Notes: generated by a model from the sequence alone, not told the origin. DNA of 64,000 nucleotides from CALKGK01 sp964649515 (GCA_964649515.1 CAZYPV010000007.1:1-64000); one strand, 5' to 3'; counted from the stretch's first letter, positions 26,916 to 35,876 are shown. Numbers and translations are program-made.

Positions 26916-27197
26916 ATGGCTCGTTCACTTAAAAAACCACCATTCGTGCATTACAAGTTAATGCAAAGAGTAGAGGAATCTCAGGCTTCAGGAAAGAAGT
27001 CGGTGCTCAAGACTTGGTCTCGTTCTTCTACGATAACTCCTGATTTTGTTGGTCTCACCATCGGTGTGCACAATGGGAAGCAATTCATTCCTGTGTACGT
27101 AACTGAAAACATGGTAGGTCACAAACTTGGAGAGTTCTCACCAACTAGAAACTTCCGTGGACACGGGGGAAATAAAAAGGACAAAGGGAGACGCTAG
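26916..27197 (+). CDS. rpsS: 30S ribosomal protein uS19
   Basis: This 93-residue head protein forms a dimer with uS13 and contacts A-site tRNA. The start MARSLKKPPFVHYKL and the motif FSPTRNFRGHGG are diagnostic. It is spaced 7 nt after rplB. Confidence 0.99.
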   Translation: MARSLKKPPFVHYKLMQRVEESQASGKKSVLKTWSRSSTITPDFVGLTIGVHNGKQFIPVYVTENMVGHKLGEFSPTRNFRGHGGNKKDKGRR

Positions 27198-27222
27198 TCT
27201 TCTGAATTAAAATTTGGAAACC

Positions 27223-27618
27223 ATGGGTGCCAGAAAAAGAATACAAGCGGAGAAGCGCAAAGAGGAACTGAAATCAGTTGCCATTGCTAAGCTGAACAAT
27301 TGTCCTACTTCTCCTCGTAAAATGAGAATAGTAGCAGATACAATTCGCGGAAAGAAGGTGACAGACGCTTTGAATATTTTGAAGTTTAGCCGTAAGGAAG
27401 CTTCATTGAGATTGGAAAAGCTCTTGTTGTCTGCAATTGACAATTGGACAAATAAAAACGAAGGCGAGCGTCTTGAAGATGCCAACCTGGTAGTAAGTGA
27501 GATCAAAGTTGACGGAGGTCGTATGTTGAAGAGAATTCAGCCTGCTCCTCAAGGACGCGCTCACAGAATTAGAAAAAGATCGAATCACGTAACGATTATC
27601 GTAGATAGCGCTAAATAA
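27223..27618 (+). CDS. rplV: 50S ribosomal protein uL22
   Basis: This 131-residue protein has an extended hairpin that lines the exit tunnel (ending RAHRIRKRSNHVTI), where macrolide resistance mutations occur in other bacteria. I use ATG 27223 (MGARKRIQAEKRKEE); the frame opens 3 codons earlier at a TTG. A stretch of 25 nt separates it from rpsS. Confidence 0.98.
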   Translation: MGARKRIQAEKRKEELKSVAIAKLNNCPTSPRKMRIVADTIRGKKVTDALNILKFSRKEASLRLEKLLLSAIDNWTNKNEGERLEDANLVVSEIKVDGGRMLKRIQPAPQGRAHRIRKRSNHVTIIVDSAK

Positions 27619-27626
27619 TTACAAGA

Positions 27627-28346
27627 ATGGGACAAAAAACCAATCCAATAGGGAATCGTTTAGGATTCATCAAAGGCTGGGAATCAAACTGGTACGGTGG
27701 AAAGAATTACACCGAGAAACTGGTTGAAGACGATAAAATTCGTCAGTACCTGACAGCCCGTTTGCGTAAAGCGAGTGTTGCGAAAATCATTATTGAACGA
27801 ACGTTGAAGTTGGTTACTGTAACCATCCAAACAGCTCGTCCAGGAGTGATCATCGGTAAAGGAGGAAGCGAAGTAGATAAGTTGAAAGAAGAGTTGAAGT
27901 CATTGACTGGAAAGGAAGTGCAAATCAACATCTTTGAGATCAAAAGACCTGAGTTGGATGCACGTTTGGTTGCAGACAGTGTAGCTCGTCAGATTGAAGC
28001 TCGTATCTCCTTCCGTCGTGCAGCGAAGATGGCAGTAGCCGGAACCATGAGAATGGGAGCTGAAGGAATCAAGATCATGGTATCTGGCCGTTTGAATGGG
28101 GCAGAGATGGCACGTTCTGAGATGTACAAAGATGGACGTATTCCATTGCACACCTTCAGAGCAGACATCGACTATGCCTTGAGCGAAGCGCACACAACAT
28201 ACGGGCGTATTGGAATTAAAGTTTGGATCTGCCGTGGCGAAGTTTATGGTAAGCCAGATTTGACTCCAGACACAGAGAATAAAGATAAGCGTGGTGGTGG
28301 TAATAATGCCGGAGGTCAAGCTCCAAGACGTCGCCGTCGTAAATAA
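27627..28346 (+). CDS. rpsC: 30S ribosomal protein uS3
   Basis: This 239-residue mRNA-entry protein has an N-terminal KH domain with the GxxG loop in VIIGKGGSE (about residues 75-83) and a C-terminal domain. A Gly/Asn/Arg-rich tail (NNAGGQAPRRRRRK) ends the protein. The order rplV-rpsC-rplP is the standard one. Confidence 0.99.
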   Translation: MGQKTNPIGNRLGFIKGWESNWYGGKNYTEKLVEDDKIRQYLTARLRKASVAKIIIERTLKLVTVTIQTARPGVIIGKGGSEVDKLKEELKSLTGKEVQINIFEIKRPELDARLVADSVARQIEARISFRRAAKMAVAGTMRMGAEGIKIMVSGRLNGAEMARSEMYKDGRIPLHTFRADIDYALSEAHTTYGRIGIKVWICRGEVYGKPDLTPDTENKDKRGGGNNAGGQAPRRRRRK

Positions 28347-28366
28347 TCAAGAAAAAGCAGTAAAAG

Positions 28367-28786
28367 ATGTTACAGCCAAAAAGAACCAAGTTCCGTAAAA
28401 TGCAGAAGGGCCGTGTACGCGGTCTAGCTCAAAGAGGGTCTAGAATTGCCTTCGGTTCATTTGCGATTAAGACGACTGACATGGGTTTCATTACATCACG
28501 TCAAATCGAATCTGCTCGTGTTGCCATTACACGTTACATGAAACGTGAAGGTAAAGTATGGATTAGAATATTTCCGGACAAACCAATCACTTCTAAGCCT
28601 GCAGAGGTAAGGATGGGTAAAGGTAAGGGTGCTCCAAGTCATTGGGTTGCTCCAATCAAGCCGGGTAGAATTATGTTTGAAATTGACGGTGTACCGTTGG
28701 AAGTTGCTCAAGAGGCACTCCGATTGGGAGCGCAAAAGTTGCCAGTTCGTACGCGTTTTGTTGTACGTCCGGACTACGTCGAATAA
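28367..28786 (+). CDS. rplP: 50S ribosomal protein uL16
   Basis: This 139-residue protein shapes the A site of the 50S subunit. The motif KGKGAPSHWVAPIKPGRIMFE (about residues 84-103, conserved core GAPSHWV) and the terminal LPVRTRFV are typical. It ends 9 nt before rpmC. Confidence 0.99.
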   Translation: MLQPKRTKFRKMQKGRVRGLAQRGSRIAFGSFAIKTTDMGFITSRQIESARVAITRYMKREGKVWIRIFPDKPITSKPAEVRMGKGKGAPSHWVAPIKPGRIMFEIDGVPLEVAQEALRLGAQKLPVRTRFVVRPDYVE

Positions 28787-28795
28787 TAGAGTATT

Positions 28796-28987
28796 ATGAA
28801 AGCGCAGGAAATAAAGCAATTATCCGACTCTGATCTACAGGAAAAAGTAGCAGAGCATCGTCAGGCATTGGCGGAGATGAAGTTCAATAACTCACTTGCT
28901 GGGTTAGAGAACCCAATGCAATTAAGAGATCACAAGAAAGTGATCGCAAGGTTATTGACAGAGCTTAACGCTCGTAAAAACGCCTAA
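28796..28987 (+). CDS. rpmC: 50S ribosomal protein uL29
   Basis: This 63-residue two-helix protein lies near the tunnel exit next to uL23. The MKAQEIKQLSDSDL start and the LAGLENPMQLRDHKKVIARL helix (split: LAGLENPMQLR and DHKKVIARL) fit the family well. It sits in the usual place between rplP and rpsQ. Confidence 0.98.
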   Translation: MKAQEIKQLSDSDLQEKVAEHRQALAEMKFNNSLAGLENPMQLRDHKKVIARLLTELNARKNA

Positions 28988-29001
28988 AAAGGAATAAGGC
29001 A

Positions 29002-29262
29002 ATGGAAAATAAACGCAACCTTAGAAAAGAACGAATTGGTGTTGTGACTTCCAATAAAATGGACAAGTCAATCGTCGTTAGTGTTGAACGTAAAGTGAAG
29101 CACGAGAAATACGGGAAATTCGTAAAAACGACCAACAAATTTGTAGCACACGACGAAAAAGACGAGTGCAACATTGGTGATACCGTTCGTATTATGGAAA
29201 CTCGTCCGCTCTCAAAGAGAAAATGCTGGAGATTGGTCGAGATCATCGAAAGAGCTAAGTAA
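29002..29262 (+). CDS. rpsQ: 30S ribosomal protein uS17
   Basis: This 86-residue OB-fold protein binds 16S rRNA helices 7 and 11 early in assembly. The RKERIGVVTSNKMDKSIVV opening and the CNIGDTVRIMETRPLSKRK segment are characteristic. It lies 14 nt downstream of rpmC. Confidence 0.98.
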   Translation: MENKRNLRKERIGVVTSNKMDKSIVVSVERKVKHEKYGKFVKTTNKFVAHDEKDECNIGDTVRIMETRPLSKRKCWRLVEIIERAK

Positions 29263-29291
29263 TCTTGTCCAACGAATAAAGGTTAAAAGAA

Positions 29292-29660
29292 ATGTTACAG
29301 CAAGAAAGCCGTATGAGAGTAGCAGATAACAGTGGAGCAAAAGAAGCTCTCTGTATCCGCGTCTTGGGAGGAACCAAGCGCCGCTACGCAAGTATTGGTG
29401 ACAAGATTATTGTTACCGTAAAAGAAGCAACCCCGAACGGAAACGTGAAGAAAGGGACAGTATCAACTGCAGTTGTAGTGAGAACAAAAAAAGAGGTGCG
29501 TAGAGCTGATGGATCGTATATCCGTTTCGACGATAACGCAGTTGTTCTCTTGAATGCAGCCGGTGAAATGCGTGGTACTCGTATCTTTGGCCCAGTGGCA
29601 AGAGAGTTGCGTGAAAAAGACTTTATGAAGATTGTTTCACTTGCACCTGAGGTGCTTTAA
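29292..29660 (+). CDS. rplN: 50S ribosomal protein uL14
   Basis: This 122-residue protein is at the subunit interface and forms bridge B8; it is also the target of silencing factor RsfS. MLQQESRMRVADNSGAKEA at the N-terminus is diagnostic. It is the first gene of the spc-type part of the cluster. Confidence 0.99.
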   Translation: MLQQESRMRVADNSGAKEALCIRVLGGTKRRYASIGDKIIVTVKEATPNGNVKKGTVSTAVVVRTKKEVRRADGSYIRFDDNAVVLLNAAGEMRGTRIFGPVARELREKDFMKIVSLAPEVL

Positions 29661-29672
29661 TTTATAAAGGCA

Positions 29673-29993
29673 ATGCACAAACGAGTAAAAGTACAAACAG
29701 GCGACCAAGTGAAAGTTCTTTCTGGAGAAGACAAAGGAAAGAATGGAAAGGTCTTGCGCGTTGATCGTAAAAACGACCGTGTTCTTGTGGAGGGAATCAA
29801 TATGGTGACCAAGCACATGAAACCTAGCGCCAACAACCCACAAGGTGGAGTTGAAAAAAGAGAAGCGGCCATCCACATTTCAAACGTGATGGTTATTGAT
29901 AATCAAGGAAACCCAACACGTGTTGGGAAGAGAAGAGCAGACAATGGTAAATTGGTGCGTTTCTCTAAAAAATCAAATGAGGAGCTTAAGTAA
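29673..29993 (+). CDS. rplX: 50S ribosomal protein uL24
   Basis: This 106-residue assembly initiator has an N-terminal KOW motif (GDQVKVLSGEDKGKNGKVL). It has no CxxC zinc motifs. Its stop overlaps the rplE start by one base (TAATG at 29991-29995), indicating coupled translation. Confidence 0.98.
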   Translation: MHKRVKVQTGDQVKVLSGEDKGKNGKVLRVDRKNDRVLVEGINMVTKHMKPSANNPQGGVEKREAAIHISNVMVIDNQGNPTRVGKRRADNGKLVRFSKKSNEELK

Positions 29994-30544
29994 TGAGTTA
30001 CACACCAAGACTTCGCAAGCAGTACGACGATGAAATCGTTGGAGCTCTCAAATCAAAATTCGAGTACAAATCTGTTATGCAGGTTCCTCGAATTACCAAA
30101 ATTTGCCTCAACCAAGGTTTGGGTAAAGCGGTAGCGGATAAAAAGATGGTTGACAACGCAGTTGAAGAGATGACTGCAATCGCCGGTCAAAAAGCCATTG
30201 CTACTTTCTCTACAAAAGATGTCTCTAACTTCAAATTGCGTAAAGGCATGCCAATCGGTTGCCGCGTGACTTTGAGAGACGAAAAAATGTACGAGTTTTT
30301 AGATCGATTAATCTCCGTATCTTTGCCGCGCGTTCGTGACTTCAGAGGAGTGAAAGCTTCCGGTTTTGACGGAAGAGGGAACTTTACTTTTGGAGTTAAA
30401 GAACAAATCATTTTTCCTGAAATCGACCTAGATAAAGTAAAACACTTTAATGGGATGGATATCACGATCGTTACTACGGCTACGACGGATGAAGAAGCGA
30501 AAGCATTGTTGAACGAGTTCGGTTTTCCGTTCACTAAAAAATAA
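29993..30544 (+). CDS. rplE: 50S ribosomal protein uL5
   Basis: This 183-residue central-protuberance protein binds 5S rRNA with uL18 and touches P-site tRNA. The sequence from FEYKSVMQVPRITKICLN (conserved core VPRITK) to the C-terminal GFPF is typical. The start overlaps the uL24 stop. Confidence 0.99.
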   Translation: MSYTPRLRKQYDDEIVGALKSKFEYKSVMQVPRITKICLNQGLGKAVADKKMVDNAVEEMTAIAGQKAIATFSTKDVSNFKLRKGMPIGCRVTLRDEKMYEFLDRLISVSLPRVRDFRGVKASGFDGRGNFTFGVKEQIIFPEIDLDKVKHFNGMDITIVTTATTDEEAKALLNEFGFPFTKK

Positions 30545-30552
30545 ACGCTACC

Positions 30553-30822
30553 ATGGCAAAAGAATCAATGAAAGCACGCGAGCGCAAGCGCCAAAAAATG
30601 GTAGCACGTTACGCTGAAAAAAGAAAGAGACTCAAAGAAGAAGAGGATTGGGAAGGTTTGCAAAAACTACCTAAAAATTCTTCAGCAGTGCGCTTGCACA
30701 ACAGATGTCAACTTACAGGTCGTCCACGTGGATACATGCGTCAATTCGGTATCTCTCGTGTGACTTTTAGAAAGATGGCATTGGCAGGTAAAATTCCAGG
30801 AGTTAAAAAAGCGAGCTGGTAA
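30553..30822 (+). CDS. rpsN: 30S ribosomal protein uS14, zinc-free long type
   Basis: This 89-residue protein is the long C-minus form: it keeps RCQLTGRPRGYMRQFGISR but has no CxxC...CxxC zinc finger (a single Cys). It is the only uS14 gene in the window and lies in the canonical site, so it is likely the housekeeping copy. Confidence 0.98.
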   Translation: MAKESMKARERKRQKMVARYAEKRKRLKEEEDWEGLQKLPKNSSAVRLHNRCQLTGRPRGYMRQFGISRVTFRKMALAGKIPGVKKASW

Positions 30823-30843
30823 CCAGCCTTAAAAACAACAGCT

Positions 30844-31242
30844 ATGTATAGTGATCCAATAGCAGATTATTTAACGCGTATCAGAAACGCGCAGGCCGCT
30901 CGTCATAAGGTAGTGGAAATTCCAGCTTCAAACTTGAAGAAGGAAATCACCAAAATCCTTCACGAGAAAGGGTACATCTTGAACTACAAGTTCGTAGATA
31001 GCGAAGTACAAGGAGTGATCAAAATCGCCCTCAAGTACCATCCGAAAACCAAAAAGCCAGCCATTTCTGAGCTGCAACGTGTGAGCAAACCAGGTTTGAG
31101 AAAATATTCAGGCGGAGATTCAATTCCAAGAGTATTGAACGGCCTTGGTATTTCAGTGATTTCAACTTCAAAAGGGTTGATGACAGATAAAGAAGCAAGA
31201 AAAGACAATGTAGGTGGTGAAATCATCTGCTACGTATATTAA
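30844..31242 (+). CDS. rpsH: 30S ribosomal protein uS8
   Basis: This 132-residue central-domain protein binds 16S rRNA helix 21 and in E. coli represses the spc operon through an mRNA site near rplE. MYSDPIADYLTRIRNA and the C-terminal GGEIICYVY are diagnostic. I did not find an obvious mimic of its rRNA site here. Confidence 0.99.
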   Translation: MYSDPIADYLTRIRNAQAARHKVVEIPASNLKKEITKILHEKGYILNYKFVDSEVQGVIKIALKYHPKTKKPAISELQRVSKPGLRKYSGGDSIPRVLNGLGISVISTSKGLMTDKEARKDNVGGEIICYVY

Positions 31243-31254
31243 ACAATACATCGA

Positions 31255-31806
31255 ATGTCACGAATAGGAAAAGCGCCGATACCTTTGGCAAAAGGAGCAG
31301 AAATTACCGTTTCTGGATCTCTAGTAAAGGTAAAAGGCCCAAAAGGCGAGCTGGAACAAGTACTTGATCCAGCGATTTCAGTCGAAGTCAAGGAAAATGA
31401 AATTATTCTTGATCGTGCTAACGAGTCAAAAGACGTTAGAGCGAAACATGGTTTATATCGTTCCTTGATTAACAACATGGTTGTTGGTGTGACTGAAGGA
31501 TTCAAAAAGGAACTCGAATTGGTAGGGGTTGGTTACCGTGCTAAAACATCCGGGCAACGCTTGGAATTGGCATTGGGTTACAGTCACCCAATCATTATCG
31601 AGCTTCCAAAAGAAATTAAAGTAGATGCGGTTTCTGAGAAAGGTAAAAATCCAGCAGTGATTTTGGAATCTCATGACAAGCAATTGATCGGTATGATTGC
31701 CTCAAAATTGCGTTCGCTTCGTAAACCTGAACCATACAAAGGAAAAGGTGTGCGCTACAAAAATGAATACATCCGTCGTAAAGCGGGTAAAGCAGCTGCT
31801 AAATAA
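31255..31806 (+). CDS. rplF: 50S ribosomal protein uL6
   Basis: This 183-residue protein near the factor-binding site has two related alpha/beta domains and the C-terminal PEPYKGKGVRYKNEYIRRK motif. Length and start (MSRIGKAPIPLAKG) are standard. It lies 12 nt downstream of rpsH. Confidence 0.99.
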   Translation: MSRIGKAPIPLAKGAEITVSGSLVKVKGPKGELEQVLDPAISVEVKENEIILDRANESKDVRAKHGLYRSLINNMVVGVTEGFKKELELVGVGYRAKTSGQRLELALGYSHPIIIELPKEIKVDAVSEKGKNPAVILESHDKQLIGMIASKLRSLRKPEPYKGKGVRYKNEYIRRKAGKAAAK

Positions 31807-31815
31807 TATTGAATT

Positions 31816-32169
31816 ATGGCAATGTCTAAAAACGAGCGTCGCGCAAAGATCAAGAGACGCGTTAGAAAAAATGTTCTTGGAACTACTGAGATCCCTAGAT
31901 TGTCGGTGTTTAGAAGCAATAAGCAGATTTATGCTCAAATCATTGACGATTCAACAGGAACAACATTAGCTTCTTCGTCTTCTTTGAAGATGGAAGGTGC
32001 TGATAAGGTAGCGAAGTTGGAACAAGCAGCAATGGTCGGTAAAGCAATTGGCGAAAAGGCGAAAGCAGCAGGGTTGGAAACCGTTGTTTTCGATCGTAAC
32101 GGATACCTTTACCACGGACGTATTAAACAACTTGCAGATTCAGCTCGTGAAGCTGGATTGAAATTCTAA
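31816..32169 (+). CDS. rplR: 50S ribosomal protein uL18
   Basis: This 117-residue protein delivers 5S rRNA to the large subunit. The basic N-terminus and PRLSVFRSNKQIYAQIIDD are characteristic. A second in-frame ATG two codons later (31822) could be the true start, which would remove only Met-Ala. Confidence 0.98.
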   Translation: MAMSKNERRAKIKRRVRKNVLGTTEIPRLSVFRSNKQIYAQIIDDSTGTTLASSSSLKMEGADKVAKLEQAAMVGKAIGEKAKAAGLETVVFDRNGYLYHGRIKQLADSAREAGLKF

Positions 32170-32175
32170 ATCAAC

Positions 32176-32694
32176 ATGGCAAAAGAGCAACGTTCAATTC
32201 GGTCAACAGAGACCTCAGAACTAAAAGATAGACTGGTTGGTATCAACCGTGTAACCAAGGTGACCAAAGGTGGTCGTACCTTCAGCTTCAGTGCTATTGT
32301 TGTTGTAGGTGATGAAAACGGTGTCGTAGGACACGGTCTTGGTAAATCAAAAGAGGTAACCACCGCTATTTCTAAAAGCATCGATGATGCAAAGAAAAAC
32401 TTGGTGAAAGTTCCCGTAATCAACGGAACCATTCCTCACAAGCAAGAAGCACGTTTCGGTGGTGCTCACGTAATGATCAAGCCTGCTTCTTCAGGTACCG
32501 GTGTTATCGCTGGTGGTGCAATGCGTGCAGTCCTCGAGAGTGTAGGTATTACTGATGTACTTGCAAAGTCTTTAGGGTCGTCTAACCCACACAACGTGGT
32601 TAAGGCTACCATGAAAGCACTTGGCGAATTGCGAGATGCAAAACAAGTTGCTAACTTGCGCGGCATTTCAGTACAAAAGGTTTTTAACGGATAA
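32176..32694 (+). CDS. rpsE: 30S ribosomal protein uS5
   Basis: This 172-residue protein helps decoding accuracy and mRNA unwinding. It has a double-stranded RNA-binding fold, the loop GRTFSFSAIVVVGDENGVVG (core VVGDENGVVG) and the GTGVIAGGAMRAVLE segment. It lies 6 nt after rplR. Confidence 0.99.
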   Translation: MAKEQRSIRSTETSELKDRLVGINRVTKVTKGGRTFSFSAIVVVGDENGVVGHGLGKSKEVTTAISKSIDDAKKNLVKVPVINGTIPHKQEARFGGAHVMIKPASSGTGVIAGGAMRAVLESVGITDVLAKSLGSSNPHNVVKATMKALGELRDAKQVANLRGISVQKVFNG

Positions 32695-32706
32695 TACAGA
32701 ACCACG

Positions 32707-32886
32707 ATGGGAAAAGTAGTTATTACTCAGGTTCGTAGCGCTATCAATCGCACTAAGCGTCAGAAAGCTACGATCCAGGCACTTGGGATTAAGAAACTCA
32801 ATGTACCTGTAGAAAAGGAGGCAACCCCACAGATTATGGGAATGATCCGTAAGGTAAACCACCTTGTTAAAGTTGAAGAAAAATAA
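32707..32886 (+). CDS. rpmD: 50S ribosomal protein uL30
   Basis: A 59-residue gene fits exactly between rpsE and rplO. The product begins MGKVVITQVRSAINRTKRQ and contains LGIKKLN and the terminal MIRKVNHLVKVEE, all typical of uL30. uL30 is dispensable and lost in some lineages, so its presence is informative. Confidence 0.97.
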   Translation: MGKVVITQVRSAINRTKRQKATIQALGIKKLNVPVEKEATPQIMGMIRKVNHLVKVEEK

Positions 32887-32901
32887 TTTTAAACCATTAT
32901 C

Positions 32902-33348
32902 ATGGAATTAAACAACCTAAAGCCAGCGGCTGGTTCAACCAAGCAGCGCAAGCGAGTTGGTCGAGGTGAGGGATCTGGACACGGTGGAACTTCTACACGT
33001 GGACACAAAGGTGCCAAATCGAGATCAGGTTATTCAAGTAAAATAGGTTTTGAAGGTGGGCAAATGCCACTTCAACGTCGTGTGCCTAAATTCGGATTCA
33101 CCAACAGAAACCGCGTTGTGTACAAAGGCATCAATGTTGACACACTTCAAGAACTTGCCGATAGAAAACAATTGACCGAAATCAATCCTACCATTTTGGT
33201 GGAGAACGGTTTGGCGAACAAAAAAGATTTGATCAAAATCTTGGGGCGTGGTGAATTGTCAGCGAAATTGTCTGTTACTGCTCATAAGTTCTCTGCGTCA
33301 GCGCAGAAGGCGATTGAAGAGAAGGGTGGCGAAATCAAATCACTCTAA
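32902..33348 (+). CDS. rplO: 50S ribosomal protein uL15
   Basis: This 148-residue late-assembly protein has the Gly/Arg-rich N-terminal extension (RKRVGRGEGSGHGGTSTRG) that threads into 23S rRNA, and a globular C-terminal domain. The secY start follows 12 nt later, the standard neighbour. Confidence 0.99.
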   Translation: MELNNLKPAAGSTKQRKRVGRGEGSGHGGTSTRGHKGAKSRSGYSSKIGFEGGQMPLQRRVPKFGFTNRNRVVYKGINVDTLQELADRKQLTEINPTILVENGLANKKDLIKILGRGELSAKLSVTAHKFSASAQKAIEEKGGEIKSL

Positions 33349-33360
33349 ACTTAAATCACC

Positions 33361-34707
33361 ATGAAGAACTTTATCCAGAAAATCAAAGACATCTTAAAAC
33401 ACGAGGAGTTGAGAAGAAAAATTCTCATCACTTTGGGCTTTATCTTGATCTATCGTATCGGGTCGCACATCGTGCTTCCTGGGGTGGATGATAAAATCTT
33501 GGCAGAAAGCATGGCCTCTGATGGAGGTGGTGGTTTGGCCGGATTGCTCGAGCTCTTCACCGGTGGCGCTTTTACAAGAGCTTCCATTTTTGCACTGGGA
33601 ATCATGCCCTACATTTCTGCATCCATTATCATGCAGTTGATGGGAATCGCTGTTCCTTCAGTACAAAAAATGCAAGCAGAGGGAGAAAGTGGTAGAAAAA
33701 AGCTAAACCAATGGACGCGTTTCCTAACCATTGCCATTACCTTGGTACAGGCACCTGGTTACCTCGCGTCAACTGTTGTTGCACAAACGGGAGCCGTGGC
33801 TAACGACTCAATGCTCTGGTGGACCACCTCTGTGGTGATTCTTACTGCTTCAACTTTGTTCATTATGTGGATGGGTGAGAAAATCACAGACAAAGGAATC
33901 GGTAACGGTATCTCTTTGTTGATCATGATCGGTATCATCGCGTCTTTCCCTCAAGCACTCATTCAAGAAGGTACTTTGAGTTCAATCTATTTCTTTTTGA
34001 TTGAAATCGCGGCCTTGTTGATCGTGATCGGGGCTTGTGTGGCACTTGTTCAAGGGGTACGTCGAGTTCCTGTTCAAACCGCTAAAGCGGCTCAACAAGG
34101 AGCAACACATCTTCCTACTGGTGCTGGAAAGAGAGATTTCATTCCATTGAAGGTGAACTCTGCAGGTGTAATGCCAATCATTTTTGCTCAAGCAATCATG
34201 TTCGTGCCTTTGTACTTGCAGCAAACAGAAACGTTTAAAAATAGTGAAGTATTAAAGAGTTTGGCTGATTTCAATGGTCTTGCTTACAACTTGGTATTCT
34301 TCCTAATGATTGTTGTGTTTACATACTTCTATACAGCAATTACAGTGAATCCAAATCGTATGGCAGATGATTTGAAAAAAGGAGGCAATTTCGTCCCTGG
34401 GGTGAAGCCCGGACGAGCAACTGCCGAGTTCCTTGATGCTATTCTCTCGAGAATTACACTTCCAGGATCAATCTTCTTGGGACTCATTGCTATCCTTCCT
34501 GCCATCGTGATGGCAGTGAGTTTGACAAAAGCCCAAGGTTTTGCGATCTTCTTCGGTGGGACTTCCTTGCTGATTATGGTAGGTGTGATTTTGGATACAC
34601 TACAACAAATTGATAGTTACTTGTTGTCACGCCACTATGACGGATTGATGAAATCTGGAAAAATGCGTGGTAGAACATCAAGTCCTGTAGACGGTATATC
34701 TGTTTAG
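33361..34707 (+). CDS. secY: preprotein translocase subunit SecY
   Basis: This 448-residue protein is the channel of the Sec translocon in the cytoplasmic membrane. About ten transmembrane helices are visible, with the plug region near GGGLAGLLELFTGGAF and the cytosolic loop NPNRMADDLKKGGNFVPGVKPG (core ADDLKKGGNFVPG), which contacts SecA and the ribosome. It supplies every exported protein in the window, including T9SS cargo. adk, which often follows secY, is absent; map starts 5 nt later. Confidence 0.98.
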   Translation: MKNFIQKIKDILKHEELRRKILITLGFILIYRIGSHIVLPGVDDKILAESMASDGGGGLAGLLELFTGGAFTRASIFALGIMPYISASIIMQLMGIAVPSVQKMQAEGESGRKKLNQWTRFLTIAITLVQAPGYLASTVVAQTGAVANDSMLWWTTSVVILTASTLFIMWMGEKITDKGIGNGISLLIMIGIIASFPQALIQEGTLSSIYFFLIEIAALLIVIGACVALVQGVRRVPVQTAKAAQQGATHLPTGAGKRDFIPLKVNSAGVMPIIFAQAIMFVPLYLQQTETFKNSEVLKSLADFNGLAYNLVFFLMIVVFTYFYTAITVNPNRMADDLKKGGNFVPGVKPGRATAEFLDAILSRITLPGSIFLGLIAILPAIVMAVSLTKAQGFAIFFGGTSLLIMVGVILDTLQQIDSYLLSRHYDGLMKSGKMRGRTSSPVDGISV

Positions 34708-34712
34708 TCCCA

Positions 34713-35501
34713 ATGGGAAAAGGTAAGGTATACTACAAAACAGAAGATGAAATCGGTTTACTCCGAGAAAGTTCTTTGCTTGTTGGTAAGACTTTGGCTG
34801 AAGTGGCCAAGTTGATCAAACCAGGGATAACAACCTTGGATCTTGACGCAGTTGCGGAAGAGTTCATTAGAGATAATGATGCTGTGCCCGGATTTAAAGG
34901 GTATGGAGGATTTCCCAATAGTTTGTGCACTTCAGTTAATGCAGAAGTAGTTCACGGAATACCGAATGATCGTCCGCTTGAAGAAGGCGACGTGGTTTCA
35001 GTAGACTGTGGTGTGTTGAAAAATGGTTTTTATGGTGACTCTGCTTACACCTTTGCCGTTGGTCAAATAGCTCCTGAAGTTGAAGCTTTGCTTCGAGTAA
35101 CAAAAGAGAGTTTGGATTTGGCCATCGAACAAGCGGTAGCGGGGATGAGAATTGGCGACATCGGATACGCGGTTCAAAATCACGCCGAAAGCCATGGATA
35201 CGGAGTAGTAAGAGAATTGGTGGGACATGGACTCGGTAAGAGTTTGCATGAAAGCCCAGAAGTTCCTAACTACGGTAGAAGAGGCAATGGAATGAAATTG
35301 CGCGAAGGATTGGTGCTGGCCATTGAGCCAATGATCAACCTTGGTGTGAAAGAAGTTCGCCAAGCGGAAGATGGGTGGACCATCGTAACCGCTGATGGAT
35401 TGCCCAGTGCACACTTCGAACACGATGTGGTTATCCGAAAGGGTAAAGCAGAAGTCTTGTCGACATTTAAATGGATTGAAGAAGTTTTAAAAGAGAAATA
35501 A
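34713..35501 (+). CDS. map: methionine aminopeptidase, type I
   Basis: This 262-residue enzyme removes the N-terminal methionine from new proteins. All five metal ligands of the pita-bread fold are present: Asp98, Asp109, His172 (GHG), Glu205 (IEPM) and Glu236 (FEHD). It lacks the N-terminal zinc finger of eukaryotic type I enzymes. It lies between secY and infA, as is common in bacteria. Confidence 0.98.
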   Translation: MGKGKVYYKTEDEIGLLRESSLLVGKTLAEVAKLIKPGITTLDLDAVAEEFIRDNDAVPGFKGYGGFPNSLCTSVNAEVVHGIPNDRPLEEGDVVSVDCGVLKNGFYGDSAYTFAVGQIAPEVEALLRVTKESLDLAIEQAVAGMRIGDIGYAVQNHAESHGYGVVRELVGHGLGKSLHESPEVPNYGRRGNGMKLREGLVLAIEPMINLGVKEVRQAEDGWTIVTADGLPSAHFEHDVVIRKGKAEVLSTFKWIEEVLKEK

Positions 35502-35506
35502 TAAAT

Positions 35507-35728
35507 ATGGCGAAACAGGCCTCGATTTCCCAAGATGGGACCATTATAGAAGCATTATCGAATGCGATGTTTAGAGTAGAGTTGGAGAACGGACACGTGA
35601 TCACAGCTCACATCTCTGGAAAGATGCGAATGCATTACATCAAAATTCTACCGGGAGATCGAATTAAAGTTGAAATGTCGCCCTATGATTTGACTAAAGG
35701 AAGGATAACCTTCAGATATAAAAAGTAA
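35507..35728 (+). CDS. infA: translation initiation factor IF-1
   Basis: This 73-residue OB-fold protein blocks the A site during initiation. The pattern GTIIEALSNAMFRVELENG and HYIKILPGDRIKVEMSPYD (cores only) is diagnostic. It begins 5 nt after map and ends 2 nt before rpmJ. Confidence 0.99.
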   Translation: MAKQASISQDGTIIEALSNAMFRVELENGHVITAHISGKMRMHYIKILPGDRIKVEMSPYDLTKGRITFRYKK

Positions 35729-35730
35729 AG

Positions 35731-35847
35731 ATGAAAGTACGTGCATCACTTAAGAAGCGTTCAGCTGACTGTAAGATTGTCCGAAGAAAGGGCCGTCTTT
35801 ATGTAATCAACAAAAAGAATCCAAAATTTAAACAACGTCAGGGTTGA
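35731..35847 (+). CDS. rpmJ: 50S ribosomal protein bL36, zinc-free type
   Basis: This 38-residue gene starts 2 nt after the infA stop and ends PKFKQRQG, as expected. Of the four usual zinc ligands (three Cys and one His), only Cys14 remains: the others are Ser11, Asn27 and Phe33. It is therefore the C-minus type, which does not need zinc. Confidence 0.97.
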   Translation: MKVRASLKKRSADCKIVRRKGRLYVINKKNPKFKQRQG

Positions 35848-35849
35848 TC

Positions 35850-35873
35850 TCAATCCTTCGTTTAAACGATTGA
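35850..35873 (+). promoter_or_regulatory. hairpin directly upstream of rpsM
   Basis: TCAATC (35850-35855) pairs with GATTGA (35868-35873), enclosing a 12-bp palindrome TCGTTTAAACGA (35858-35869) as an alternative fold. It ends 3 nt before the rpsM ATG (35877), so it could control access of the ribosome to the alpha-operon genes. No T-tract follows. Confidence 0.4.
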
Positions 35874-35876
35874 AAT